A stretch of DNA of 64,000 bases, taken from the NCBI GenBank assembly GCA_964035795.1, contig OZ038323.1, positions 7,177,030 through 7,241,029 of the forward strand, read 5' to 3'. Below are positions 1-11,909 of this stretch, piece after piece (positions within the stretch are counted from its first letter, which is position 1; every line of letters begins with the position of its first letter). The notes beneath the pieces were generated by a model that was not told where the DNA came from, searched no databases, and was given only the letters and a program-made list of their open reading frames with translations. Made by a program: the position numbers and the translations under genes. Source of the DNA: Pterobdella sp. o SKG-2022. Its lineage: Eukaryota; Annelida; Clitellata; Hirudinida; Piscicolidae.

Positions 1-2109
1 GGCTTTGGACCCACCGGTCCTTACGTACACAGGGGTGGCTACGATCTGATCGCCTCAGCAATCGGAGGCTTGATGGGCATCACAGGGCCTGAAGATGGAG
101 ACCCTTGCAGGGTTGGAGTTGCCATGACTGATCTTCATACTGGTGAGATGTTGTTCTCAAATGAAGATGCTATTTTTTGAAATTTTAACACAGCTTTGAT
201 GCAAACACATCGCGTGGAAGGAATTAAGAGAACATAATAAAAGTAAATCAGTTTATAGATAATACTTCAGCACTGTACCAACCCATAAAACCTCATAGCA
301 ACACACCAACCCTCAACAAAACACCAACTTTCAACACCACACTCACCCCACGTAAACGCCCTACCAGCCCTCTACATCCCACGATACAACACCAACCCTC
401 TACATTCCACGATCCAACACCCCCCCCATAACACCTTACAGGGATGTATGCAGTATCCTCAATACTAGCATCTTTACTGCACCGCAATGAGAAAAGAAAG
501 GGGTGCCATATCAACTGCAACTTACTTAATACTCAAGTTTGCTCTTTTATTTCAGTTGAATTTTTTTTTCATTCAATTAATAAAAATTCCTTTAAAATTT
601 ATATAAAGATTTCAGATGTTTTGAAACCTGTTTTGCATATTTCGAGGAGATTTTTGTGAAAATTTATTTATTTTATTAAACTAAAAATTTATTTATTAAT
701 TCCCTAGGTAGCAGGCCTAACTCACATTGCAGCCAATTGGTTGAACAAGGGAATGCAAGCAAAAAGATATGGAACAGGTCATCCGAGTATTGTGCCATAC
801 CAGGTTGGATGGTGGATATGAATGGATTGATAGGTAAGGTCTATGAATGATTGGATGAATAAAAGGTGAAATTCTTTTTATAGCTTGATAAATTATAAAA
901 AATGATAGTTGATTATGGATAGATTGATATATTGATGAATAGATGGATAAAAAAGGAATGGCTTTATAAACAGGGGTTCAAGACAAAGGACGGAGGTCAT
1001 TTCATAATTGGAGCTGGAAACAACAAGCAGTTTAGACGACTTTGCGATGTGAGATACTTTAACTCATAACACATTTTGACCACCATTATGGAATTCAATC
1101 AATCTATTTAACATATATAAAATTCAGTTGCAACTTGAGGTGTTAAACAAATATTGAATGCCAACACCAGATCCTTGACCTTAAACACATCCCCAACGAC
1201 CCTCGCTTCCTCAACAACTCCGACAGAGTACAACATCGACATGAACTGACCACACTACTCTCTAAAAAGTAACGAACAGCTTGTAGAATTCTTCTCTATT
1301 AATATAACCATATCACCAACAATATGATATTCAACCTCAAACAAATATGTGAATGTGAAGCTTATATATAAACGCCTCTATGTTAACTATTGAAGATTCG
1401 CAGAGAAGACCAGGAAGGAATGGACGGAATATTTTGAGCAGACTGATGCAGAGTTTCCTTATGGTCCTATCAACAGCATTGAAGAGACTTTTGATGATCC
1501 TCAAGTAAAATCCTGCTTTGCTTCATATTCCCCTTATTTTCAGACCTTTTATTTGCCATTTAAAAATTCAGTTGTGTTAGTGTTTCAGTTATCATAAATT
1601 CAATTTTGAGACGTTTTTATATTAACGTTCAAATAAAATCCTTCTCGCCAGGTGTCGCACAACAGCTTAATTCAAGAGATGGACCATCCAACGGCGGGAA
1701 AGATCAGAGTGGTAGGTAAGTAATAATGTTGTGGTGCTGTTTCCAAACTATTTTTTTTTCGTTTTGTTAATGCACTTCACATTCAAGCATTTTTTATTCC
1801 GTCGAAGAACTCTATTTCATTCATAGTCTAATACAATTTTTTTAAAATTATTTTATGTTACCACTATACGTGAATTTTCAATTTCAAAATTTTTCATTAT
1901 GAATATCTGAAATGCCATATTTCAACTTTCAACCAATCAAACGAAGTTAAATTCTTCCAGGACCGCCAGTTCAATACAGTGGTGAACGCCTTCCATTACA
2001 GAACCCACCCCCAACCTTGGGTGAGCACACGGAAGAAGTTCTCAGTAGTCTCTTGAACTTTCAGAAGGAAGATATCGAAACACTAAAAGATGAGCATGTT
2101 ATTCAGTAA
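1..2109 (+). CDS. SUGCT: Succinyl-CoA:glutarate CoA-transferase, 3' part (SUGCT)
   Basis: This is a class III (CaiB/BaiF) CoA-transferase. In animals SUGCT moves CoA from succinyl-CoA to glutarate in mitochondria, in the lysine and tryptophan breakdown branch. Eight exons are visible: 1-142, 442-536, 708-803, 974-1048, 1171-1268, 1396-1504, 1652-1715 and 1961-2109 (stop TAA). Their phases join into 275 codons plus stop. The first exon begins GFGPTGPY and carries [10 protein letters not shown]; by homology with class III transferases the Asp at 130-132 is the catalytic residue that forms the acyl-anhydride. Later landmarks are [22 protein letters not shown] and [11 protein letters not shown], in the order known for SUGCT. 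The N-terminal part lies before the window. A possible AATAAA is at 2600-2605, far from the stop, so the 3' UTR end is unsure. Family assignment is firm. Confidence 0.93.
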
Positions 2110-4979
2110 TGGCTCGTGCAGATGAGCGTAATGGCGGGTAAAATGGAAGTTATGCCGATTCGTTTTCATTCGAAATTATTTTCGATTTGATGAAAATTTT
2201 GAATTGAATAGTTTTTCTTGCATTTTTAAATCTTAAACTTCAAAGTATTTATTTTTAAATGTCAACCAGCACTCAAAAAGTTTTAAATAGCTTATCATTC
2301 ACTTGATTTATTTTGGAAATTCCCCCGGTTAAATGTAATAATTCTTGATTATTCCCAATTGTACAAAGGTGTAAAATAATGTTTATATAACTAGTGATCT
2401 TAGAACTCGTTGGGCTGAGCATCAATTTAATTACGGTATAAATTCTTAATTATATTATAATTAATGATATATACTATAATTATCAAAAATTGTGTAAAAA
2501 TGAACCTTGTTTTGAATTAGCACTCAATCAGGAAAGGAATGAATAGCATAATATCAATTTGTTTTCTTATAATGCCTTCAAATATTGACTACTTGAATGA
2601 ATAAATGACAAAAAATCGCCCTTTAAATTTAATTCTTTGAATTAGATTGATAAGACATTTGGGCATGACGTTAAAATGCACTAGCTCAGCACCATAGCTA
2701 CCAGTTTTGAACACATCTAAACACCTTTCTGCTGTTTTTGAGGTTCTCAATATTATGTCATCAAGATATCTTTTCATTAAAGACTCTACAGATACTGTTT
2801 TGTCTGACTATGTTTCTAAGAGAAAATTTTCACTAGTAAAGAAAAATACTGAGAGCCACAACTGACAGTCTGATTATCAATGTAGGACATGTTTCTTACC
2901 TGAATAGAAAAACATGGGTGTGCTAAAAGAAGAAGAAGAATAACATTGAAGGAGAAAAAATCAGATAAAAACAACTAGAAAAAACTGATTATTGTTCAGA
3001 TTTTATTGACAATCTTACAACATTCATAATATATGTATAGCTTGAAGACAATAAAATGGTAGATAAACCAAAAAAAAAATAAAAAAAAGTTGTTATGTGG
3101 TTTTGGATTCTGATTCTTTTGTATTGGAGTTCTCTTTGACGTTTTTGGTCTTCATTTTCTGACTTAAAATTGAAAAAAACTATTTTTGTAGAGTCAATAC
3201 ATGCTAAATGAAGTTTGATATATACATACAAAATTAAGGTTTCAAGTTTAATAGATTTTGGTGATTATAAGCTTATATTTAACCTTAAAACTTTGTCATC
3301 GATTTGTAATTCCAGCATAGTCTCACTCAATGTGTGCACAAGTTTTCCCGCAGTCTTAAACAATTCACCCACCTTATGAGACGCAGTTTAATTATATAAA
3401 TAAGTCTTTTGACAAGATTATATCAAAATTATGATAGTTTGATGAAAATTTAATTATTTTAACATACTTGTTTAGAAGAACTCATCGCATTAATAGTTAT
3501 ATATTCAAAAAATAAATTTTAGAAAAAAGATGTACAAAAATAATTTTTTGTTTGCATTTAAAAGTGGACAAAACTTGTAAGGTGCTTAATTTTTAAAAAC
3601 ATTATTTGGTTAATAATACAATCTTGATTTTTTTCATAAAGTTCAATACTTGAAAAAAATTTTTTTGAAATAATTTGTTATAAATAATTTTTAAATCAGC
3701 CATACTGAAAATTTTATCAAATATACTAAACAGGGAATGAAGAGTCAATGACGCTCTAAATGGATATAAAACAAACCACTTTTTATAATCATTAACTTTT
3801 GCCAAAAAGAACTTATTTTCAATTTTCTTTGTACATTGATTTTCATTTATTTTTCGTTCATATAATGATCCCTCCAAGCAAGGTGTTTACGACAAGTCAA
3901 ACTAATCGAAAACAACATTTATCGTACGCTATATTTGAGTCCTCCATATTTATGAACCAGCAGCTATATATTAAATTTTCTTATATAATTTATAGAAAAA
4001 CCTAGTGTAAATAGGAATAAAATTAGTTTAAATGTGAAAGTTGCTTTCAATATATAGTTATTCTCAACTGGTTACCATACCTTTCAATTGGTTACCATAT
4101 CTTTTTTTAATTGGTTACTCGTAAATACAAAATATTGATATTCACAAAATCTTCGAACTTGTCTACAAAAACTTTGGTGACTAATTGAAACACTCTTATA
4201 TGATACAAACTTTTATTTTGAATATTGATATTTGGGTTTTATATAACAAAATCAAACAATTAATAACTAATAGTTGTTTTACTCTATAATAAATAATTAT
4301 GGGACTGATAACGTTATACAAGCAAAAGATTACATTCAAGTCAGGTTATTCATGCTAAAGGGAGATTCGCATCTGACTGCCTAGATTAGGATTTGTTATC
4401 TGAATTGATTTTTGACGTCTTCTCGAAATAACAAATGTATTTTTAGTCATTTACTTCTTATTAGGAATGTATTTATGATTTTTAGTTTGTTTAGGAAGTC
4501 AAACACGATTTCAAAATGCGGTTTATTTTCAGACGACTGTGATTATGTTGTATAATGTCTTTTGATGATAAAATATATGCTATTGGGAATCAAAATGAGT
4601 GTCCAACATGAAATTCAAATGCATCAAGATATAATCTAAGGTATAATACAAAACCAATATATGCCCTACTAATGAGAAAAGTATACTAATAAAATCATCA
4701 TCCTCAAAACCTCTAGTAATACTACTTTCAATCTAAACACCTCTATCAAAGATTGGTCATTTAGTTGCATTGTGGTATGTATTTACAAAGACCTGAAACA
4801 CACATTTTCATTGGAGTGCATACTTCCTCGGAGCCACAGTCATAATTCTGATAAAATTTTTTGAATGATATAATTAATTATTGTTAATTTGGTAAGTTTT
4901 ATTTAAATTTTATCGATATGTTTATGTATTAAAAAAACTTAAAAAATAATATTCTCTTAACAAATGCTGAAATCCTAAC
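2110..4979. other. Intergenic AT-rich stretch
   Basis: I see no convincing gene here. The stretch is strongly AT-rich. A minus-strand open frame at 2589-2777 carries LVHFNVMPK and shares nucleotides with a repeat at 26107-26130, so it is more likely transposon-derived than a host gene. At 4060-4120 a short tandem array repeats an AATTGGTTACCATA-like unit about three times. Confidence 0.5.
4060..4120. repeat. Three-unit tandem repeat
   Basis: The word (A/C)TTGGTTAC(CATA) recurs at about 4066, 4086 and 4111, spaced 20 to 25 bases apart with T-rich linkers. The units are imperfect. No function can be read from it. Confidence 0.5.
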
Positions 4980-5080
4980 AATGCAAGGGTCTGGGGCACA
5001 CGTACACGTGTTGCAGCCTTGGTATGTGATGGTGTAGAGGAAGGGACAGTAGTTGCTACACAGAGGGTCAGCGCACTCTT
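4980..5080 (-). CDS. Isolated cysteine-rich exon, antistasin-like
   Basis: On the minus strand, a 101-bp open segment lies between an acceptor (CACCCACAG) and a donor (GTTAGG). Read in its open phase it gives EECADPLCSNYCP, then QGCNTCTCAPDPC: ten cysteines in about 33 residues. The ending G-C-x-x-C-x-C is the hallmark of antistasin-type protease-inhibitor repeats; a kielin/chordin-like or other small disulfide domain is an alternative. No neighbouring exon of the same gene was found with certainty, so this is either one exon of a gene with long introns or a relic. It lies downstream of PNPLA8 on the same strand, but no PNPLA8 family member carries such a domain. The exon is well supported; its family less so. 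Confidence 0.55.
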
Positions 5081-5249
5081 CTGTGGGTGTAGTAATGAAA
5101 TTGCTATGTGTATTATGTACAAGTTAATATTAACACAGAAATTGATAAAAAGCGTTGAAGGATGATTTCAAAGGAATCTAGCAAAGTCTGGTGTAAAGCA
5201 AAGCTTAAAACTAATACTTATAAATTTTTATACATCGCTTGTTTTGTAG

Positions 5250-5642
5250 ACATACTACTCTATAGTAGGGAGAAACGGACATTCGGAAAAAAAATACAAC
5301 TTTCGAGAAGTCTACTTTCCATCTCTAGCTTCAAATGACATAAAAGAAACTAACACAGAAATTTGTGACATTGCTGGCCTTTCGTCTATTCACACTGTTG
5401 AGAAAGGAAACTTCAAGTCGACTAAGGTATGTTATCGTATGAACGAAAAACATGGAGTGTTTCGACATCAACTCATTACCTTTCTAAGCTCTTCCAATAA
5501 TGAAAAGATACCTCTAGGACAAGTTCGTCAAAAGGTATTTCATTTCAAACTGAACAAAACTGAAACAATTCAAACAACAGAAATACAAGAAAAAAGAAAG
5601 AAAAAACAAAACTACTTCAAAAAACATGAACAATTTCTTTGA
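5250..5642 (+). CDS. Unrecognised 131-codon open frame, possibly an exon or decayed element
   Basis: A frame open from 5250 to a TGA at 5640-5642 gives about 130 residues, beginning TYYSIVGRNGHSEKKYNFRE and ending with a lysine-rich stretch (EKRKKKQNYFKKHEQF). In DNA this AT-rich such a run without stops is unlikely by chance. The bases before it (TTTTGTAG) could be a splice acceptor. Directly after the stop, the +1 frame continues with FDVKSGENHYLRKEWLPKL before its own stop at 5695-5697, which suggests one frameshift. I recognise no domain. It could be an exon of an unknown gene or part of a transposon, since a transposon-like fragment follows at about 5800. Confidence 0.35.
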   Translation, partial: TYYSIVGRNGHSEKKYNFREVYFPSLASNDIKETNTEICDIAGLSSIHTVEKGNFKSTKVCYRMNEKHGVFRHQLITFLSSSNNEKIPLGQVRQKVFHFKLNKTETIQTTEIQEKRKKKQNYFKKHEQFL

Positions 5643-5794
5643 TGTCAAGTCAGGTGAAAACCATTATCTTAGGAAAGAGTGGCTTCCAAAACTTTAAAGG
5701 TAGCTTTTAATTAGCGAACAATAGTGAATTTAAAAATTCACCAAAAATTGCTTGAAAAAGAGAGGAAAAAAAGGTAACTCTTCTCTCCAATCTT

Positions 5795-5870
5795 TCTCAT
5801 TCACCTGTTGCAACTGTGGCAGAGAAGCCTAAGCCCGCATCGGCCTCAACTAAAATTTCACTACTTTTTT
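5795..5870 (+). mobile_element. Fragment resembling a retrotransposon C-terminal zinc motif
   Basis: A GC-richer patch translates as CCNCGREA, a stop, then ARIGLN. The pattern C-x-x-CGR-(x)3-ARIGL is common at the C-terminal end of reverse-transcriptase open frames in invertebrate genomes. The in-frame TAA marks it as decayed. The match rests on pattern memory only and the patch is short. Confidence 0.35.
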
Positions 5871-6923
5871 GATAGTATAACTAATTTAATATTTCTTTAA
5901 TTCATCTATTTTATGCAATGTCTTGACTGCTAGTATCTCTTAAGACCACAGTCAAGTATTGAAATATATTTCACGTTGTTTGCTAAAAAATACGTTATAT
6001 ATGTTATTTAGTTGATAAATTTGCTCTTTATTATATATTTATGCTGTTTTTATGTGGCTTTTTGTTATACGGTGTTACGTGTTATTTATGTCGTTGTAAT
6101 TACACAGGTTTTATGTGAGATTTGCCCGATAAATTCAATTTTACCTTCTGCGTGAGAGAAAAACAAGAAAAAAAAAATAAAAAAAACGAAAACGAGAGTT
6201 TTTTTCAAAAACATTTTTTATCACTAGTTAATAGCAATAACATTAAGCAATGATAAATAATGTAACTAAGCATCAAGCCAACCAACAGATCTTATATAAA
6301 TAGGTCTTACATGTGAAAAAGTCGATATGCATAAGCCGTTCTAAGGAAGTTTCATTTTAATCAACAATCCCATGTTTAGGAGATATAACTTTGTAAGACT
6401 TTTTTTAGCGATGGGCGGCATTTTGAGGATATAGGTGGGCTGTAAGCCATCTGTTTTTAAGAAAATTTAGCCATTGTTCACATCGTTAACCTAGAACTAC
6501 GTCGTTGAATACCTTAATTTACCATGGCTTATGATGTTTACCTGGAGTCTCATGTTTTTTATGAATTATTTTTTTGTATTTCAAAATGAAGACTTTATTT
6601 TTTTTATTAAAAATTATTATTTCTCCCAAATGCGCTATAAAAACTGATTTTCAAATTGTCATGAAAGATATTAAATTTCTTTTTGCATAATTTTTATCGA
6701 ATTATTGTCGATAATTTGATATGATGAAAGATTTTTGAAATATTTGACTAAGGTTTCAGCACTCTTTACTTTAATATCAAATCGAAAACAAATCACTTTT
6801 AAGCCATCGACACATTTTCATAAAATATATTCAAAATATAAAACCCATTTCACAACAAAATAAGTAAATTTTTAAAACTAAGAAAACTTGATAAAAATTT
6901 CTTCATCACAAATGCGGTAACTA
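5871..6923. other. Intergenic AT-rich stretch
   Basis: I see no gene, RNA or structured repeat here. It is the downstream flank of PNPLA8 on the minus strand and very AT-rich. Confidence 0.5.
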
Positions 6924-9900
6924 TTAGAGATGGGATTCCACCCCGAGTAAACAACCACTCCTAACAATCGCCTTAACAAAATAATCAATAAATTCAAAAC
7001 TCATATTCCAAGAGTTTAGGATTTTAAATTTGTTTTAATTAAAAATCCAAAGTCGAGACTGTTCAAGGTTAAAATGAGATGTATCAAGAAGACTGCAGTG
7101 ACCTATATAAAAGTTCCCATTTGCTTTTCTTGCGCACCAATTGGCTGGCTGCCTTTTCAAACGTCGACTGCAATCCAATCAGATTTTATGATTAATGAAG
7201 GTATTCAAAATGGTGAAGTTATACAAAAACAACAAAAATAAATAATCGATATTTCCAGCTTCCCAAACACAGCATCACACACATCTCACCCTGTTTTTGT
7301 AACAGTAGTTGCTGACGTCAATTTGCATCTGTTTCCACAACGCATCCCTGATCTCATCCAACTCAAAGTTGTTTGACAGACGAGGATTCAACCGGAAATA
7401 CTTGTGAGGAGGTATGAAGTCGTTCAGTACCATGTGAATGCCTAGGTGTTTTGTGTGTGGGTAGGTGTGTCATAATCAACTTTGTATTTTTGAAAGATGG
7501 ACATTTGAATAAAACTTTTGAACAACGTAATCTTCATGCCCAACCTTCAGTGTCAGTAGCGCTCTCGATGACTTTATTGATCTTAGAACGCAAGGAACTC
7601 TTTGAGATATCCTGTCTGCCTCGGTTCGAATCCTCAAACCAGCCCGTCCCTACCGACACGATGCACTGAATGCTCTCATTAGGCCACAAGAGCCTCGCCT
7701 CGTGCAGTGCGATTGCCGTTGGATTGTTTGTCAAGACACCTCCATCCTGTATTCAGTTTTTATATTCTACGGTAATAAAAAAAAGCAAGCACACGCACAA
7801 AATCTCACTTGGTGGATATATCCATCCAGCTCAAACTCTTCAAAGTAGCCAGGAGCAGCACTGCTTGCCCTCACAGCCTGCCACAGCTTGTGCTCTACTG
7901 CACCCAAGTACCTGTCATCAGTGTCTCTTATGATACTTCATGCATACATACGTCTTCTATCAACCGGTAATTTCATAAGTTCTATGTGTACATAAAATAG
8001 TCAAACCTTGATGGACGCTGAGTAGGGAGATTATAGTTGCGAAAAAGAAAATTCTGGACTCTGGGTGCGTTCATGAGGGTGGAGACGACTGAGAGGTGGC
8101 AACTGTCCGCCATGCTGTCAACGAATGATCCTACTCCCACATTGCGTCTGTCACGTGTCATTGGTGCACTCATATTAATCTAATGAAAATAAAAAATCTA
8201 CATTTATATAGCGCAAAAAGAAAAAAAATGTCCAGTAAAAGAATAAAAATAATTGCTTAATAATCCTTAATCCATTTAAGCTCAATTAAACCTTCACATT
8301 CAAATGATAAGCCTTACGCAAAACTCACTTGAGAATGTCTTCCAGCTGCGCAGTATCATAGTAGGCATGACTCATCACCAACTGGCTGGCTCCAATCAGT
8401 CTGTTGCGCTCAAACATCCTCTTGCTGAAGTGCCTGTAGACCGACTCTGCCTGCGGTTATCAATTGCTTGTTCACTATTTATATAATTTATCATTCATTA
8501 TCATTATCTGCGGTTTTTACTTGTTTATATACTACTCATAAAATAAAATTCAGAAAAAAAGGATACAGTTGCATATAGGAATCTTATTTTTTTATATTAT
8601 TATATGTGATTAGTTTTGAAATAAAAATTGTTTTATAAATGTTCAACATCATTCATCATCATTCAATGCCTTCATAGTACCATAGTCTTAAGATTTAAAT
8701 TTGCTTTTAAAAAAAAATCCCTTAAAAATTGAATTTAATAAAAAACTTTTATAAACATACTACTACTATCAGTACAAAAACCCATAATCTAATGCCACTG
8801 CTACTTCCATCTTTTATCCCCACAATCTCTTTTATTATACTACCCCTATCCCCATCACCATCATCCCCACCCCATACCATCATCACCACTACCACCTTTT
8901 CCCACCATATTGATACCACAACAATCGTTGACATTATCTAACAACCTGATGAAGAGGCAACTTGAGTAGGAAGGCCATAATGGCAATGAGACTGCCAGCA
9001 CTGACTCCACACACGTAGTTGAAGAGTTCATAGATGGGTCGACCCGCCAACTTTTCCAACTCTTTCAAGATCTCCAATGTCACCAAGCCCCTACGATGTA
9101 AGAGTGTAATGATGATGGTGGTGGTTACAACAATAATTAATAAATGTTAATTACAAAGAAAAAATTCCACAAAACATTAAAAAATATAATTAAAAAAAAA
9201 CAGTATACAAAAATAATAATTCAGAAACAAAGAACCACCTGGTACCACCACCATCAAGAGACAGCAAGCAGATACCCTTGTTTGGCAAGGGTCCACCACA
9301 ATCTCCCAGAATCCTCAATGCTTTGTTTGCCACCTGGGTGGCCTCATAATCTCCTTTCTCCTTGTACTTTTTTATGCTTTTTATTAGGTCTGAATTCTGT
9401 GTATATGTGTGTGTGTTTATAAAGGTTGGTGATTATTATATATATGCATGTATGAACCTCAAAAGCAAGATAGGCAGAGGAAGGAAAGTTTGCGAGGTGT
9501 CTACAGAGGTCAGTCAATGCTGATTCTGACTCCTTATACTTGTTCAAGTGGTCATGCATACACCTCTCTATCACCTCTTGCTTCGATTCTGCCCACATTA
9601 CCTGAATCTTTGTCTTTCCTTGAAGTTTATAGATAAGGTGGTTAAAGAATAAGAATGCCCATTGAAAAAAAGTAAATATGATAAAAATATTGAAGAAATT
9701 TGAACAAAGAAATTAAAAAAAGAATTTATTCTTTGATATTTTTTTATCACCAAATATATTCACCTGTGACTTTGTCAACTGTGGTAAGCACTGTGTGCTT
9801 AGGATCAACTTTTGCTCCTAGGGTTTGAAACTTTAACATTTTAATATAAAATAAGAAATTTAAAGAAATGTTCATTAAAAAGTAAGACGAAAAATTAAAT

Positions 9901-10756
9901 CAATAGAAATCATAATTTTGTCTTTGTTTTAGCTTATAATTTTTTGGTTACTGTTTTAATTATTGAAAAATAATGGTAAATAAAGTTTTTACAAAATACA
10001 ATTAAATAAACAACAAACATAAATGAATTAATGAAAGTTACACAAAAATTTTTTATGTAGATTAACGAAACAATAATGATTAATAAACTGACTTGTGGTG
10101 GCCGAAAGACTAGATGGTAAGAAACTTGAAATATTTTTAAAAGTAGTCACGACTGCCTCTGAAGCTGTCGAAAACATTCCATCATTCTTTTTCACTGGTT
10201 TTTCTTTTGGTTGTATTGTAGGAGTGATAGGTAGCTTTTTTGTGTTAACTGTGGTACCAACTTTACTAGATGGAAGCTCTTGTTGTAATTTGGTTTTGAC
10301 TTGTGTTAATTTCAAACTTTGTTCGTTTGATGTTTTTTCTTGTAGTTTTAATGGAAAAATATCAGGTTTTGTTACTTTGTCTATTTGTTGAGGCTTTGAT
10401 AAAAAAGAGTAAAAATAATTTTTGAAATTTGGTATTTTTTTTGGAATTTCGTAATGGATCAAATTGTTCATTCTCGCCAATGAAATTTGTCCGTAATAAG
10501 AAGTGAATCTACCGGTGTTACTTAGCCATATCTTCCACAGAGTTTCCCCCAAACTCTTTTTCGCCTCATTACTATACAATTGTATATGCTTCCAAGTTAA
10601 ATAACTCTTAGCATTTAATAAGTTTTTTTCATGTCTGCTTTTGTTTCGAAAATTATATGTGAGTTTAAAAGTTTTTATAGTGTTTCTCTGAGAGCTGAAA
10701 ACCCTATTGTTTAATTTTAATACTTTGGTTATATTTTCTTTATGATAAAATATCAT
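6924..10756 (-). CDS. PNPLA8: Calcium-independent phospholipase A2 gamma (PNPLA8)
   Basis: A patatin-like phospholipase that cleaves fatty acids from glycerophospholipids at mitochondrial and peroxisomal membranes. Twelve exons on the minus strand, in order: 10093-10756, 9764-9817, 9458-9618, 9239-9396, 8946-9090, 8329-8450, 8007-8168, 7809-7911, 7545-7746, 7290-7441, 7103-7167 and 6924-6960. They sum to 674 codons plus stop (human about 782). The first exon is a basic, Lys/Asn-rich N-terminal region, as expected for targeting and a disordered segment. The patatin domain shows the oxyanion loop LSLDGGGTRG (about residue 340), the lipase elbow GVSAGS (Ser near 376) and DGG with the catalytic Asp near 524. 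ASSAAPGYF and SATDTE also match the family. The last exon (ending ESHL) is the weakest part, but its phase fits. GEMIN6 starts 268 bp away on the other strand. Confidence 0.93.
8183..8215 (-). repeat. SINE/LINE 3'-tail relic in a PNPLA8 intron
   Basis: Read on the minus strand, the sequence GCGCTATATAAATGTAG follows a short T/A-rich run. It matches the tail of the SINE copy at 17857-18020 (GCGCTTTATAAATACCGC) and the LINE tail near 25320. Only the tail word is recognisable. It sits in the intron between the PNPLA8 exons 8329-8450 and 8007-8168. Confidence 0.4.
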
Positions 10757-11024
10757 ATTTATTATTACATCAACGTTTGAATATATAAAAAATCATCAAT
10801 CATCAAAAGCGAATTACATATTTAAACATTTTATTAATAAAAAGTCATATTTAAAGAGAATGTAAATATTTTCATCGAACCATGCGAAAATAAAACTTAA
10901 TTCAAAATGTTACATAAAATTTTATCAATTATTTGAATTTTGAAAAAAAAAATAATTCTTTTTAAATGTTTTTTGTTTTATATTTTAATCATTGTAGTCT
11001 GAAGAAAAGTAAACTAGATCGTAA
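10757..11024. promoter_or_regulatory. Shared divergent upstream region, PNPLA8 / GEMIN6
   Basis: The 268 bp between the start codons of minus-strand PNPLA8 and plus-strand GEMIN6 must hold both 5' UTRs and core promoters, unless one gene has an unseen 5' exon. It is AT-rich, with no clear TATA or CCAAT arrangement that I would single out. Bidirectionality is inferred from layout alone. Confidence 0.5.
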
Positions 11025-11546
11025 ATGGAGCAATACTTAAGAAACGATCCGAAGGAAATTGAAGCTCTTTTAAACAAAAAAGTGTTGATAACTTGTAAAT
11101 CAAAAACTAACTATGTAGGCACGGTTTATACGATAGATCCTGTAAGTCTCACTTTTGTTATAGTCTCTTCATCTGATTCAGAAAACGACAGCCAATTAAA
11201 CCGTCTTCAATTTATCATTTCAGAAAACATAACGTCTGTAAAGGTTATTGATGACAACGATGAAGATGCTCAAAATTTACGATCGTGCATGAAAACATTC
11301 ATAAACAGTTTTGCAGGAAAATCGTCCAAAAGTAACATAATGACTGAAGAAGAAATGACGCGTCGTAAAAAGATAATGATTTCATGGTTTAACGAGAAGA
11401 ATATTCCGGTTGAAGAAAAAAAATCTGAAGTTTTGATAGCGGGAACAGTGCGTGTGAAGGAGCCATATGAGTGTTGCTTGTGTCCCAATGATGTGCTACT
11501 CAGCAAATTCACACAAATGATTCAACAAATTATAACTATGTACTAA
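11025..11546 (+). CDS. GEMIN6: Gem-associated protein 6, SMN complex
   Basis: A 173-residue single-exon gene. Gemin6 pairs with Gemin7 in the SMN complex, which loads Sm cores onto spliceosomal snRNAs in the cytoplasm. The N-terminal half has the Sm-fold pattern (VLITCKSKTNYVGTVYTIDP, then LTFVIVSS), where the family has its degenerate Sm domain. The C-terminal half carries EEMTRRKKIMISWFNEKNIP and the family segment IAGTVRVKEPYE, then a helix around LLSKFTQMIQQII. Length is close to the human protein (167 residues). The start is the first ATG after upstream stops. An AATAAA lies at 11575-11580, 29 bases past the stop. It is divergent from PNPLA8 and convergent with the WSC/EGF gene. Confidence 0.93.
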   Translation: MEQYLRNDPKEIEALLNKKVLITCKSKTNYVGTVYTIDPVSLTFVIVSSSDSENDSQLNRLQFIISENITSVKVIDDNDEDAQNLRSCMKTFINSFAGKSSKSNIMTEEEMTRRKKIMISWFNEKNIPVEEKKSEVLIAGTVRVKEPYECCLCPNDVLLSKFTQMIQQIITMY

Positions 11547-11574
11547 ATTCTTTATTTTTTTCAAAACTGTTTCA

Positions 11575-11580
11575 AATAAA
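11575..11580 (+). terminator. Polyadenylation signal of GEMIN6
   Basis: A canonical AATAAA hexamer 29 bases after the GEMIN6 stop codon, on the coding strand. Confidence 0.7.
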
Positions 11581-11909
11581 GTTAAATTCGTTTTTATAAA
11601 AGATTAGTCTTCTCATGATCGTGCATCTCCAAATTGATTGAATTAAGCTGATTTGATTATTAATTATTTCATTATAAAATTAGGTATATCAATTTTGTTT
11701 TCACTAACGTGGATAAAGCTGTAATAAGTTTTGGTAGTCCAAAAACACGCGAAAATAGCAAAGCTGACAAAAACGAGAGAAAAAATAGAAGAAAAATGAG
11801 ATAACTGTTCTTTATCCACTTCTTCTACATTTTTATCTGTAGATTTTCTTATTATAAACTAGATACTTTTCATCTTTGAATAAAAATTTGCGAAAGTAAG
11901 TTGATGAAA

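Noticed and set aside
7099..7116. TATA-box-like CTATATAAAAG with CCAAT-like words nearby
   Set aside because: It lies at the end of a PNPLA8 exon (7103-7167, minus strand) whose frame and splice sites fit, so the resemblance is coincidental.
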